DNA of 7,957 bases. Source: an uncultured Collinsella sp. (GTDB lineage: Bacteria > Actinomycetota > Coriobacteriia > Coriobacteriales > Coriobacteriaceae). The notes under the pieces were generated by a model, which was not told the origin of the DNA, did no database searches, and worked only from the letters and a program-made list of their open reading frames with translations. Shown here piece after piece: positions 1-6,686 of this stretch. Both the position numbers and the translations under genes were made by a program. Each line of letters starts with the position of its first letter. Position 1 is the stretch's first letter. The DNA lies in NCBI GenBank assembly GCA_900554495.1, contig USHR01000083.1, forward strand, positions 1 through 7,957, given 5' to 3'.

Positions 1-1
1 T

Positions 2-310
2 GTAGGGCTTGGGAACAAAGTCGTCCGCGCCGAGCGTCATGGCCATGACCTCGTCAATCTCGGTCGTGCGCGACGTGAGGACGATGATGGGAACCTCGGA
101 TTCGCGGCGAACCTCATGGCAGATATGCTGGCCGTCCTTGACGGGAAGCGTGAGGTCGAGCAGCACCAGGTCGGGCGCGGCGGCGAGAATATCGCGCGAG
201 ACATGCTTAAACGATTCGCAGGCCTCGATTTCAAACCCGGCGCGGGCAAGAATGTCGACAAGCTCACGACGAATGGGCTCGTCGTCCTCAACGACATAGA
301 TCAGCGCCAT
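2..310 (-). CDS. Response regulator, receiver domain (partial, C-terminus outside window)
   Basis: This is the first 103 codons of a two-component response regulator, read leftwards from ATG at 308-310 and open to the window edge. The receiver fold is complete in its key residues: acidic pair D9/D10 after the first strand (VVEDDE), phospho-acceptor D52 in LVLLDLTLP, T79 in IIVLTS, and K101 in GADDFVPKPY. The DNA-binding domain is not in view. The wording around D52-G60, the VPIIVLTSR strand and the MAMTLGADDF stretch resemble the OmpR-type BceR/VncR group that answers cell-envelope or antimicrobial-peptide stress. That subgroup is inference. A strong Shine-Dalgarno (GGGAGGA, 314-320) sits just upstream of the start. 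A terminator at 424-459 separates it from the upstream operon, so it has its own promoter. The partner kinase, if adjacent, would be further left. Confidence 0.93.
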   Translation of the reverse strand, partial: MALIYVVEDDEPIRRELVDILARAGFEIEACESFKHVSRDILAAAPDLVLLDLTLPVKDGQHICHEVRRESEVPIIVLTSRTTEIDEVMAMTLGADDFVPKPY

Positions 311-352
311 GTGTCCTCCCATTTCGCGTAACTTGCACCTTCCACACCATTA

Positions 353-388
353 TGCCCACGGCGTCGCGGCGATACGACCCCGTGGGCA
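353..388. repeat. Inverted repeat in the response-regulator upstream region
   Basis: TGCCCACGG (353-361) pairs perfectly with CCGTGGGCA (380-388). After one mismatch, GTCG (363-366) pairs with CGAC (375-378), leaving an 8-nt loop. No T-tract follows on either strand, so it is not a standard intrinsic terminator. It lies 43 bp upstream of the response-regulator start and could be an operator or a 5' leader hairpin. Function is unknown. Confidence 0.6.
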
Positions 389-423
389 CCTAATATGACA
401 AAAGTGTTCGGTAGCCTTGAGAG

Positions 424-459
424 AAAATAGGGGCCCTCGGTCCTAAACCGATCGGCCCC
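424..459 (-). terminator. Rho-independent terminator of the OCD-aminotransferase operon
   Basis: On the minus strand GGGGCC and TCGGT (with a small asymmetric internal loop) pair with ACCGA and GGCCCC around a 5-nt loop. The stem is followed by TATTTT. It begins 28 nt after the aminotransferase stop codon, as expected for the operon terminator, and separates the operon from the response-regulator gene. Confidence 0.82.
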
Positions 460-486
460 GTCACTTCGACCTCGAGCCTCGAGCCT

Positions 487-1617
487 CTACTCGAGCGTAC
501 GCATGTACGCGGAGATGGCATCCAGGCCCTTCTGCAAATCGTCGGTGTTATCGGAGTATGCATAGCCGATGCGCATACTCTTGGGCTCCTCGAAGCAATC
601 GCCCGGGGTGACGAGCGCGCCGGACTTCTTAATCATGTCGATGCAGAACGTCCTGGAGTCGATGTCATAGTCGTAATACACGAGCGCGGTGGTACCCGCC
701 TCGGGCTTGACGAACGACAGGTGTGGCTCGCTCTCGACCCACTTCTCCAGAACAGCAAGGTTCTGACGGACGATGCGACGGCTGCGCTCAAGAATCACGG
801 AAGCGTTGCCCAAAATCAGCTCCGCCACCGTCTCGCTGAATATGCCGGCGGAAATCAGGTTGTAGTCGCGATGCGAGAGCAGCGCGCGACGAAGTTCTGG
901 GCTCTTGGTGACCGCCCAGCCCAGACGCAGGCCGGCGAACGACCAGACCTTGGACATGGATGCGGTGACGACAGCCTTGTCGTACAGGTCGATCACGGAC
1001 TCGCAGTATTCATCCGTCTGAGTAAGCAGACGGTAGACCTCGTCGCAGAGCAGCCATGCGTCGTGTTTGCGCGCAACCTCGACAATCGCCTTGAGGGTAT
1101 CGGTGTCGAGCAGGGCGCCCGTGGGGTTGTCCGGGTTATTGATGCAGATGAGCTTGGTATCGTCGGTCACCAGGGCATCGAGCGCGTCGACGTCGACGTG
1201 GTAGCCGTTCTTGCGATCGAGCTGAAGGATATCGACCTTCGCACCGCACATCTCGGGAATCGAGTAAAGCTGCTGGTAGGTGGGCTTGACGGAGACTACA
1301 TGATCGCCCGGTTCGACGAGCGTGGAAATAACCAGGGAGTTGGCACCGGTCGCGCCGTGCGTGGGCACGATATGCCCGGGCTCGGCCGTCTTATAGAGAC
1401 GCGCGACCCCCTCGAGGAAGCCGGGCTGCCCCTCGATGTCTCCGTAGGTGAATCGGCGCGAGCACAGGCTATCGAGCCACGCCTTCTTGTCGGTATTCGT
1501 AAGCTCGAACAGCTGGTCAAGCGTGAGGGAGTAGACGCACGTCTCTGCAACGTTGTGGGTGCACTTGGTCTCCCACTCGTTCATCCACTGCTCGACAGCG
1601 AAATCCTTGATCTGCAT
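487..1617 (-). CDS. PLP-dependent aminotransferase, class I/II (fold type I)
   Basis: A 376-residue enzyme of the aspartate-aminotransferase fold, the usual length for the family, with no signal peptide or membrane segment, so cytosolic. The visible cofactor site has a phosphate-cup loop HGATGANS (87-94), Y114 as the likely ring-stacking residue, NNPDNPTG (160-167), D192 in CDEVYR contacting the pyridine nitrogen, and Schiff-base lysine K223 in SMSKVWSFAGLRLGW. R349 in MRIGYAY fits the arginine that binds the substrate alpha-carboxylate. It should transfer an amino group between an amino acid and a 2-oxo acid; the substrate is not readable. The N-terminus recalls a group often auto-annotated as capreomycidine-synthase-like, a weak clue. 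It starts 24 bp after the OCD-family gene with its own Shine-Dalgarno (AAAGGAAA ending 5 nt before ATG), so it is the second gene of that operon. Related PLP enzymes such as C-S lyases cannot be excluded. Confidence 0.93.
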   Translation of the reverse strand: MQIKDFAVEQWMNEWETKCTHNVAETCVYSLTLDQLFELTNTDKKAWLDSLCSRRFTYGDIEGQPGFLEGVARLYKTAEPGHIVPTHGATGANSLVISTLVEPGDHVVSVKPTYQQLYSIPEMCGAKVDILQLDRKNGYHVDVDALDALVTDDTKLICINNPDNPTGALLDTDTLKAIVEVARKHDAWLLCDEVYRLLTQTDEYCESVIDLYDKAVVTASMSKVWSFAGLRLGWAVTKSPELRRALLSHRDYNLISAGIFSETVAELILGNASVILERSRRIVRQNLAVLEKWVESEPHLSFVKPEAGTTALVYYDYDIDSRTFCIDMIKKSGALVTPGDCFEEPKSMRIGYAYSDNTDDLQKGLDAISAYMRTLE

Positions 1618-1641
1618 TGTCGTTTCCTTTCCTTGGCTTTC

Positions 1642-2676
1642 TTACAGTTCCACCACGGTGCCCAGCCCCGCCTCGACGGCGCGGTCGTAGGCGATTTTCG
1701 ATGCCGAAAGGTCCTGAACGGCGATGCCCGACGTATCGAACACTGTCACCTGTTCGTCATCCGAACGCCCCGTAGCCGTACCGGCGATGACTTCGCCGAG
1801 CTCCGCTTTGATGTCCTCGGGCGTGATGGCACCCTCGGCAGCCGGAATCTCCAGCTCGCCGGACTCGACCGATTGCTCGCGGTCGTCGACGTAAACAGCG
1901 GAACGGGCGACAAGCGCCGAGGCGAGCTCCTGCTTGCCGGGCATGTCGGCACCGACGCAGGAGATATGCGTACCGGGGCGTACCCATGCATCGGGGATGA
2001 TGGGCTTGGTCGCCGGCGTGATCGTCACGATGATGTCGGCCTCTGCCGCGGCACCTTGGCCGTCGGCCGTCGCCCCGATGGAATAGGTGGATGCCTCGCG
2101 AGCATGCTCGCAGGCGCCCAAGATATGGGCGACCTCGTCTCGCATGCGCTCGACGCGGGCCTCGGGCGCGGCATCGGAAACCGGCTCCCACACCTTGACC
2201 TCGCTCACTTTGGGACAGGCGGCGAGCACGCCCGCCACCATATAGGTGCTCATATGGCCGGCACCCGCAACAAGCAGTTTGGATGCATCCGCCCGAGCCA
2301 GCCACTTGGCACCGAGCGCAGCGGCGGCACCGGTGCGAAGTCCAGTGACAGCAGAGGCATTGAGCAGCGCCAACGGCTCACCCGTCGCGTTGTCGCACAG
2401 CAGCGTGGTACCAAAGATCTCGGGCAGCCCCTTTTTGGGATTCTGAGAGAACCAGGCGGTGAGCTTGAGACCGAAGAGGCCGCTTCCCGCCAACTCGCCC
2501 GAGCGGATATCCATATCGGCCACACCGGGTTCGAACTGCTCATATACCATCGGCCACGCAACACCCTTGCCCGTTGCCTTCTGGCGATACGCATCCTCCA
2601 CGGCAGCGATTGCATCCTCGATCGTCAGCACCTTGGAAACTTCCTCGGCCGATAGCACCACCATCTGCCCCATCAT
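1642..2676 (-). CDS. Ornithine cyclodeaminase/mu-crystallin family protein
   Basis: A 344-residue member of the OCD/mu-crystallin family, which includes ornithine and lysine cyclodeaminases, archaeal alanine dehydrogenase and ketimine reductases. Visible hallmarks are K71 in GLKLTAW, R114 in the conserved VTGLRTGAAAALGAKWLA region, a Rossmann loop GAGHMS (138-143), and D244 in GADMPGKQEL, matching the catalytic aspartate of the GxDxPGKxEL signature. E164 at the end of the second Rossmann strand (VKVWEP) suggests NAD(H) rather than NADP(H); that is inference. Substrate could be ornithine, alanine, or a cyclic imine produced by the partner aminotransferase. The coordinates use the first of two adjacent ATGs. 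AGGAG lies only 2 nt before it, so the second ATG (2671-2673), with a 5-nt spacer, is probably the real start. It is the promoter-proximal gene of the operon and is divergent from the PucR-type regulator. Confidence 0.92.
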   Translation of the reverse strand: MMGQMVVLSAEEVSKVLTIEDAIAAVEDAYRQKATGKGVAWPMVYEQFEPGVADMDIRSGELAGSGLFGLKLTAWFSQNPKKGLPEIFGTTLLCDNATGEPLALLNASAVTGLRTGAAAALGAKWLARADASKLLVAGAGHMSTYMVAGVLAACPKVSEVKVWEPVSDAAPEARVERMRDEVAHILGACEHAREASTYSIGATADGQGAAAEADIIVTITPATKPIIPDAWVRPGTHISCVGADMPGKQELASALVARSAVYVDDREQSVESGELEIPAAEGAITPEDIKAELGEVIAGTATGRSDDEQVTVFDTSGIAVQDLSASKIAYDRAVEAGLGTVVEL

Positions 2677-2708
2677 CGCTCCTCTCAGCGAAAGATTTAC
2701 GTTGCTTC

Positions 2709-2737
2709 ACTGTACGGTTTAGTAACGATGCCGCCAA
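2709..2737 (-). promoter_or_regulatory. Candidate promoter of the OCD-aminotransferase operon
   Basis: On the minus strand TTGGCG (2732-2737) and TACAGT (2709-2714) are separated by exactly 17 bp, each matching 4 of 6 consensus bases of a housekeeping sigma promoter. Transcription would begin near 2702, giving a leader of roughly 26 nt that includes the Shine-Dalgarno. Modest matches; plausible because of spacing and position. Confidence 0.45.
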
Positions 2738-2753
2738 GGATCATTTCTTGTTG

Positions 2754-2769
2754 GAATCTACAACGATTC
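2754..2769. promoter_or_regulatory. Candidate operator (GAATC-6-GATTC inverted repeat)
   Basis: GAATC (2754-2758) and GATTC (2765-2769) form a perfect 5-bp inverted repeat with half-sites 11 bp apart centre to centre, about one helical turn. It lies just upstream of the candidate -35 of the OCD operon, where an activator such as the divergent PucR-type protein would bind. Short repeats arise by chance in AT-rich spacers, so support is weak. Confidence 0.3.
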
Positions 2770-2864
2770 TCAATCTGATTTTTCGTTCTATCAGCATGTA
2801 TTTGAATTATTTCTCGCATCAACGGCATACGGATGTGCGATTATCCTATTTATACCTGTATTAA

Positions 2865-2880
2865 TTGTAGTGATTTACAA
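2865..2880. promoter_or_regulatory. Candidate operator (TTGTA-6-TACAA inverted repeat)
   Basis: TTGTA (2865-2869) and TACAA (2876-2880) form a perfect 5-bp inverted repeat with an 11-bp half-site period, the same geometry as the repeat at 2754-2769 but a different sequence. It sits directly before the PucR-type gene's Shine-Dalgarno and could serve autorepression. Evidence is only symmetry and position. Confidence 0.28.
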
Positions 2881-2890
2881 GGTGATGTTG

Positions 2891-4072
2891 ATGCTATACA
2901 CCATCTCGGACTTCTCACGGGAATATGAGGGGTCGGTCCGTCTAATCGCCGGCAGCGATGGCGTCTCGCGCGCCGTCTCTGGCGTCGGGATTCTCGATTA
3001 TGAACTCATGCCCGGCCTCAAGAACAAGTACCAGCGCGTCAACTTCAGCCCAGACGAGATCGTCCTCAGCACCTTCCTCTATACGAAGGACGACCCATAC
3101 CTCATCACTGAAGCCGTGAAATACCTCGTCGCCAAGGGAACGAGCGGTCTTATCATCAAAAATGTCCTGCACATTCCGATTCCCGACCAAGCCATCCGCT
3201 ACGCCAACGCGCGGCACTACCCGGTCTTTCTCACGACCGACGACTCACTGTTCTTTGACGGCGTCATCTATGAGGTCAAACGGCATATCGAGCAGCTCGC
3301 ATCTATCGACTTCGCACAGCGCGAGATCGATGCCCTGAGGACAGACGTATCGCCCGAGTCCATCTGCCGACGCATCCGAGGCCTCAACCCGTCATTTCTG
3401 GACGAAGCGGTCGCCCTGTTCGCATCGTTTGCAGAGCCCCTCGACCCGCGTACGTTTTTGCAAATCGAACGTCTCTGTGCAAAATCGACCCTCGCCGGAT
3501 GCCACAACATGCTGGCGCCATATGACGGAGGTCTGCTATTCGTAGCGACAAGCGACTCGGAGCAGACGCTCGATGTGGAGCGGATCGTGCAGGCGCTCAC
3601 GGAGCTCATCGAGGCTAGCGGTATCGATGGCGGAGCGGAAGGGCTCGGCATCAGCGATATTCTGTTTGGAGACGAGGCAGTGGCGCAGGCGATCTCTCAA
3701 GCGATTTACGCACAGCGCCTATCTTGTCAACGAGCCGAGGGCCCCGTCCGCTATACGCAGCTCGGCATCCTGAGAACCGTGATGCCTTTTGCGGAAACCC
3801 CGGAGATGCGATCGTTCTCGGAGGCGATTCTCTCGCCGATACGCGAGCATGACAGTGAGCATGGCAGCGAACTGGAATCCACGCTTGCCGCATTCATCGA
3901 GAACGACCGACGTATCGAGCAAACCGCCAAGCAGACTGGCCAGCACCCGAACACGATTCGATATCGCCTCGATAAGGTGACGGCTCTCACCGGACTGAGC
4001 TACAAATGCGCCCCGGAGATGGAGCAGCTGTCGCTCGCCTACGCCATCGAACGCGCTCGCTCGCTTCAGTAA
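2891..4072 (+). CDS. PucR-family transcriptional regulator
   Basis: A 393-residue cytosolic regulator with the full PucR/CdaR architecture. Residues about 1-135 form the PucR N-terminal ligand-sensing domain (opening MLYTISDF; EIVLSTFLY at 56-64; GTSGLIIK at 83-90). Residues about 145-320 form the degenerate GGDEF-like middle domain, with GLGISDILFG at 251-260. Residues about 328-393 form the C-terminal helix-turn-helix, with the signature TAKQTGQHPNTIRYRLDKV at 345-363. The start at 2891 is preferred because AAGGTGAT (2879-2886) sits 4 nt upstream and the family-typical N-terminus begins there; an in-frame GTG at 2870 would add seven residues without a ribosome site. Its divergent position argues that it controls the OCD-aminotransferase operon. 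Bacillus AdeR and PutR are precedents for PucR proteins activating amino-acid genes. The ligand is unknown, and the family name does not imply purine control. Confidence 0.94.
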   Translation: MLYTISDFSREYEGSVRLIAGSDGVSRAVSGVGILDYELMPGLKNKYQRVNFSPDEIVLSTFLYTKDDPYLITEAVKYLVAKGTSGLIIKNVLHIPIPDQAIRYANARHYPVFLTTDDSLFFDGVIYEVKRHIEQLASIDFAQREIDALRTDVSPESICRRIRGLNPSFLDEAVALFASFAEPLDPRTFLQIERLCAKSTLAGCHNMLAPYDGGLLFVATSDSEQTLDVERIVQALTELIEASGIDGGAEGLGISDILFGDEAVAQAISQAIYAQRLSCQRAEGPVRYTQLGILRTVMPFAETPEMRSFSEAILSPIREHDSEHGSELESTLAAFIENDRRIEQTAKQTGQHPNTIRYRLDKVTALTGLSYKCAPEMEQLSLAYAIERARSLQ

Positions 4073-4090
4073 GCCCACCCCGCCTTGAGG

Positions 4091-4801
4091 TTAGGAGCGG
4101 CAGGCGCGGAGCTTTTCGTAGCCGTCGGCGAAGAAGGCGACCGTGGCGGCGTCGGCCTCGGCGGCGTCCGTCTCGGTTGCGGGGACCACGCCGTGCTCGT
4201 CGCTCACCAGGAACAGCGCGCCCTTAAGCTGCGCGGGAATATCTACGCGCGTGACCGGGATGCCCTTGGTCTGGGCCAGCTGCTCAATGAGCGTCGCCGT
4301 GCCACACAGGCACTCGTCCGCCGGCGCCACAAAGGCAAGCTCGCCATTGTTGACGGCGGCGAGCAGCTCGGGCGCCACGCCGGTCTCGTCGGCCTCGGAG
4401 CGGGCCTCGGCGGAGCGGGCACGCAGCGCCTTGGCCGACGTATCGGCGAGCGGCTCGTACTCCCCAACCGTCATGGCGGCGTTGCCGTTGATGTCGATCA
4501 CCAGCATGAGCACGCCGTCGCGTGCGGTGTAATCGCCCTCGGCAAGCGACCACTCAACGTGCTGTTTGGCCCAGCTGAGCATGTTATGGGTAAGCGGCTC
4601 GCCCTGCACCAGGCGCTCGGACAGCGCGCGGATGTGGCGGTTGAGCATGGGCACCTTTTTGTTGGACATGCGCCAACGGCAGACAAGCGCGGGCTTGTCG
4701 AGCGTAAACTTCTCGACCGCCTCCTGATTGGCGCAAAAGTCCTCGTACGCACGCTGATCCTCGGCATTGCCAAACAGCTCGGCATCATCCACAACGGCCA
4801 T
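4091..4801 (-). CDS. Protein of unknown function
   Basis: A 236-residue, acidic, soluble-looking protein that I do not recognise. It has no signal peptide or membrane helix. An N-terminal part (about 1-90) is rich in charged helices and contains KPALVCRWRMSNKKVP (36-51). A middle part has the strand-like run GVLMLVIDINGNAAM (96-110). After an Ala/Glu-rich helical stretch (122-150) comes ELAFVAPADECLCGTATLIEQLA (154-176) with a C-x-C pair at 164/166, then GIPVTRVDIP (180-189) and GALFLVSDEHG (194-204). The alternating beta/alpha pattern suggests a compact mixed fold. ATG at 4799-4801 is chosen because AAAGG lies 6 nt upstream; the in-frame TTG at 4807 would abut that site. GC3-rich codon use matches the neighbours, so it looks resident and expressed. 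It converges on the PucR-type gene with an 18-bp gap and has its own promoter candidate. Confidence 0.8.
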   Translation of the reverse strand: MAVVDDAELFGNAEDQRAYEDFCANQEAVEKFTLDKPALVCRWRMSNKKVPMLNRHIRALSERLVQGEPLTHNMLSWAKQHVEWSLAEGDYTARDGVLMLVIDINGNAAMTVGEYEPLADTSAKALRARSAEARSEADETGVAPELLAAVNNGELAFVAPADECLCGTATLIEQLAQTKGIPVTRVDIPAQLKGALFLVSDEHGVVPATETDAAEADAATVAFFADGYEKLRACRS

Positions 4802-4833
4802 ATCCAACCTTTCTCAAAAACATACACCGCACC

Positions 4834-4862
4834 GTTATACCCAAAAAAGCCGCCCGCACCAA
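4834..4862 (-). promoter_or_regulatory. Candidate promoter of the unknown-function gene, embedded in a terminator
   Basis: On the minus strand TTGGTG (4857-4862) and TATAAC (4834-4839, 5 of 6 consensus bases) are 17 bp apart. The -35 lies in the loop and 3' arm of the upstream terminator, and the T-tract falls in the spacer. Transcription would begin near 4827, about 26 nt before the chosen ATG. The -35 match is poor (3 of 6). Confidence 0.45.
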
Positions 4863-4876
4863 CCGGCACGGACGGC
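4843..4876 (-). terminator. Strong rho-independent terminator downstream of purH
   Basis: On the minus strand the 28 bases complementary to 4849-4876 fold into a 12-bp stem with three G-T wobbles and a GGTT loop, followed directly by six T residues (complement of 4843-4848). It is oriented to stop transcripts coming from purH or from the hairpin-rich region 4877-5078. It lies 42 bp before the next gene on the same strand. Confidence 0.88.
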
Positions 4877-4930
4877 AATAGATAGCTTTAGTTCGGGGCG
4901 AGCCAATACCGATGGTGGAGCATAAGCCAG

Positions 4931-5036
4931 CGAGCCGGACCCAAGTGCCTCAGGTCGCCGCGAAAGAGGAGCGACGCGTACTTCTGTACGCGAGCGACGG
5001 TTTGAGCGGCGAGATGAGGTGCTTGGGGCCGGCGCA
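4931..5036. repeat. Long imperfect palindrome, possible repeat element or structured RNA
   Basis: The left arm 4934-4961 pairs with the right arm 5006-5033 over 28 positions with only three mismatches and two G-T wobbles. Inside, CGCGTAC (4975-4981) and GTACGCG (4986-4992) form a perfect 7-bp tip with a TTCT loop, and an A-run at 4963-4965 can face a T-run at 5001-5003. The whole could form one rod-like hairpin of about 100 nt. No reading frame of note is present and no T-tract follows. Possible identities are a dispersed palindromic element (REP/MITE-like), a stabilising 3' UTR structure of purH mRNA, or a separate small RNA ending at the terminator 4843-4876. Confidence 0.75.
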
Positions 5037-5046
5037 GCGTCGAGCA

Positions 5047-5074
5047 GTTACGCGGTTTGGTAAAACCGCGTAAC
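5047..5074 (-). other. Perfect 12-bp hairpin just after the purH stop codon
   Basis: GTTACGCGGTTT (5047-5058) and AAACCGCGTAAC (5063-5074) are exact complements around a 4-nt loop. It starts 4 nt beyond the purH stop (minus strand). Neither strand has a T-tract after it, so it is either a 3'-end-protecting or factor-assisted termination structure rather than a classic intrinsic terminator. Confidence 0.7.
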
Positions 5075-5078
5075 GATA

Positions 5079-6686
5079 TTAGTGACGGAAGTGACGGGCC
5101 CCCGTAAACACCATCGCAATGCCGTGCTCGTTGCAGGCCTGGATGCTCTCGTCATCGCGCTTGGAGCCGCCGGGCTGGATGATGCAGGTCACGCCGTGCG
5201 CGGCAAGCACGTCAACATTGTCGCGGAACGGGAAGAATGCGTCGCTTGCGCAGGCAAAGCCGCCCTTCTCCACGCCCTCGCGCTCGCAGAAGTCCTCGGC
5301 GCGCTCGCAGGCAAGCAGCGCAGAGTCAACGCGGTTGGGCTGGCCCGGGCCCATGCCAATGCCGGCCTTGCCCTTGGAGACCAGGATGGCGTTGGACTTG
5401 ACGCCCTTGCAGACCTTCCAGGCAAACTCGAGCTCGGCCATCTCGGCGTCGGTGGGCTTGCGGTCGGTGGGGAACGTGAAGGTCGCGGGATCCTCGGTCA
5501 CGTGGTCGACTTCCTGCACCAGCATGCCGCCGTCGACGGAGCGCAGCTCCACCTGGGCGCCGTGGTCCACGCCGCCGGTAGCCAGCACGCGCAGGTTGGG
5601 GCGCTTGGCCATACGCTCGAGCGCCTCGGCAGTGTAGCTCGGGGCGATGATAACCTCGACGAACTGCTTGTTCTGATCGGCAAAGTGCTCAACCAGCTCA
5701 TAGGGAACCTCGCGGTTGCAGGCGATGATGCCGCCAAAGGCGCTCTTGGGATCGCAAGCGAAGGCGCGGTCGTAGGCGGCCGTGATGTCCTCGGCAACGG
5801 CGGAACCGCAGGGGTTCTGGTGCTTGAGGATCACGCAGGCAGGCTCGTCGAACTCGCGGACCAGGTTCCAAGCGGCGTCGGCATCCAGATAGTTGTTGTA
5901 GCTGAGCGGCTTGCCCTGGATCTGCTCGGAGCCAACGAGCGGGAACTGCGAGCTCGCGGTGTTCTCGCAGCCCTCGGCAAAGCGGTAGACCGTAGCCTTC
6001 TGCTGAGGATTCTCGCCATAGCGCAGGTCGTCGACCTTTTCCAGCGAGATCTCGAGCTTGGCAGAGGTGTCCGCCACGTCGCTTGCCTGGGCGGCAAGCC
6101 AACGGGAGATAGCCGTGTCGTAGGCGGCGGTGGTCTGGTAGACCTTCACCTGCAGGCGACGACGGGTGGAAAGCGTGGTGCAGCCACCGGTCTCGTGCAT
6201 CTCGGCCAGGACGGCATCATAGTCGGCCGGGTCGGAGATGACGGTAACGCTCGCGGCGTTCTTAGCGGCGGAGCGCAGCATGGAGGGACCGCCGATGTCG
6301 ATGTGCTCGATGGCATCCGCGAAGGTGACCTCGGGGTTGGCGACGGTCTTCTCGAACTCGTACAGGTTGACGACGACCAGGTCGATCAGCTTAATGCCGT
6401 GCTGAGCGGCCTCCTGCATGTGCTGCTCGGAATCGCGGCGGGCCAGCAGCGCGCCGTGAACCTTGGGGTGCAGGGTCTTAACGCGGCCGTCCATCATCTC
6501 GGGATAGCCCGTAAACTCCTCGATGGGGGTTACGGGAACGCCCGCGTCCTCGATGGCACGAGCCGTGCCGCCCGTAGAGATGATCTCGACGCCAAAGTCA
6601 TCGACCAGCGTCCGTGCGAAATCGACGACGCCCGTCTTATCGGTAACCGAGATCAACGCGCGTGCGATCTTCACATCAGATCCCAT
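5079..6686 (-). CDS. purH: Bifunctional AICAR transformylase/IMP cyclohydrolase PurH
   Basis: A 535-residue cytosolic enzyme catalysing the last two steps of de novo purine synthesis: formylation of AICAR by 10-formyl-tetrahydrofolate, then ring closure of FAICAR to IMP. The N-terminal MGS-like cyclohydrolase domain (about 5-150) shows ISTGGTAR (36-43), GRVKTLHPKVHGALL (67-81), NLYEFEKTV (107-115) and DIGGPSMLRSAAKN (130-143). K70, Y109, D130 and K142 line up with the known active-site residues of the human enzyme. The transformylase domain shows RYGENPQQKA (222-231), catalytic K288-H289 in VILKHQNPCG, KSAFGGI (314-320), SDAFFPF (481-487) and the typical C-terminal end RHFRH. Length is normal for the family and nothing is broken. 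ATG at 6684-6686 follows AGGAGGA (6691-6697) with a 4-nt spacer. It appears to be transcribed alone, with a GNAT gene divergent upstream and a hairpin-rich 3' region ending at a terminator. Confidence 0.98.
   Translation of the reverse strand: MGSDVKIARALISVTDKTGVVDFARTLVDDFGVEIISTGGTARAIEDAGVPVTPIEEFTGYPEMMDGRVKTLHPKVHGALLARRDSEQHMQEAAQHGIKLIDLVVVNLYEFEKTVANPEVTFADAIEHIDIGGPSMLRSAAKNAASVTVISDPADYDAVLAEMHETGGCTTLSTRRRLQVKVYQTTAAYDTAISRWLAAQASDVADTSAKLEISLEKVDDLRYGENPQQKATVYRFAEGCENTASSQFPLVGSEQIQGKPLSYNNYLDADAAWNLVREFDEPACVILKHQNPCGSAVAEDITAAYDRAFACDPKSAFGGIIACNREVPYELVEHFADQNKQFVEVIIAPSYTAEALERMAKRPNLRVLATGGVDHGAQVELRSVDGGMLVQEVDHVTEDPATFTFPTDRKPTDAEMAELEFAWKVCKGVKSNAILVSKGKAGIGMGPGQPNRVDSALLACERAEDFCEREGVEKGGFACASDAFFPFRDNVDVLAAHGVTCIIQPGGSKRDDESIQACNEHGIAMVFTGARHFRH

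Noticed and set aside
721..2655. 644-codon plus-strand open frame spanning two genes
   Set aside because: It is antisense to the aminotransferase and OCD-family genes, both of which carry full family motifs. Long antisense frames are common in GC-rich codon-biased DNA. No family signature is seen in its translation.
2870..2890. GTG start seven codons upstream for the PucR-type gene
   Set aside because: There is no ribosome site before 2870, whereas AAGGTGAT is correctly spaced for ATG 2891 and the family N-terminus begins there.
4802..4807. TTG start two codons upstream for the unknown-function gene
   Set aside because: The AAAGG ribosome site would directly touch this TTG. ATG at 4801 has a normal 6-nt spacer.
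4085..4885. 266-codon plus-strand open frame opposite the unknown-function gene
   Set aside because: The minus-strand frame has a proper ribosome site and promoter candidate, whereas this one overlaps the gene end and runs through the terminator. I considered it because the minus-strand product is unrecognised, but its composition looks like a shadow.
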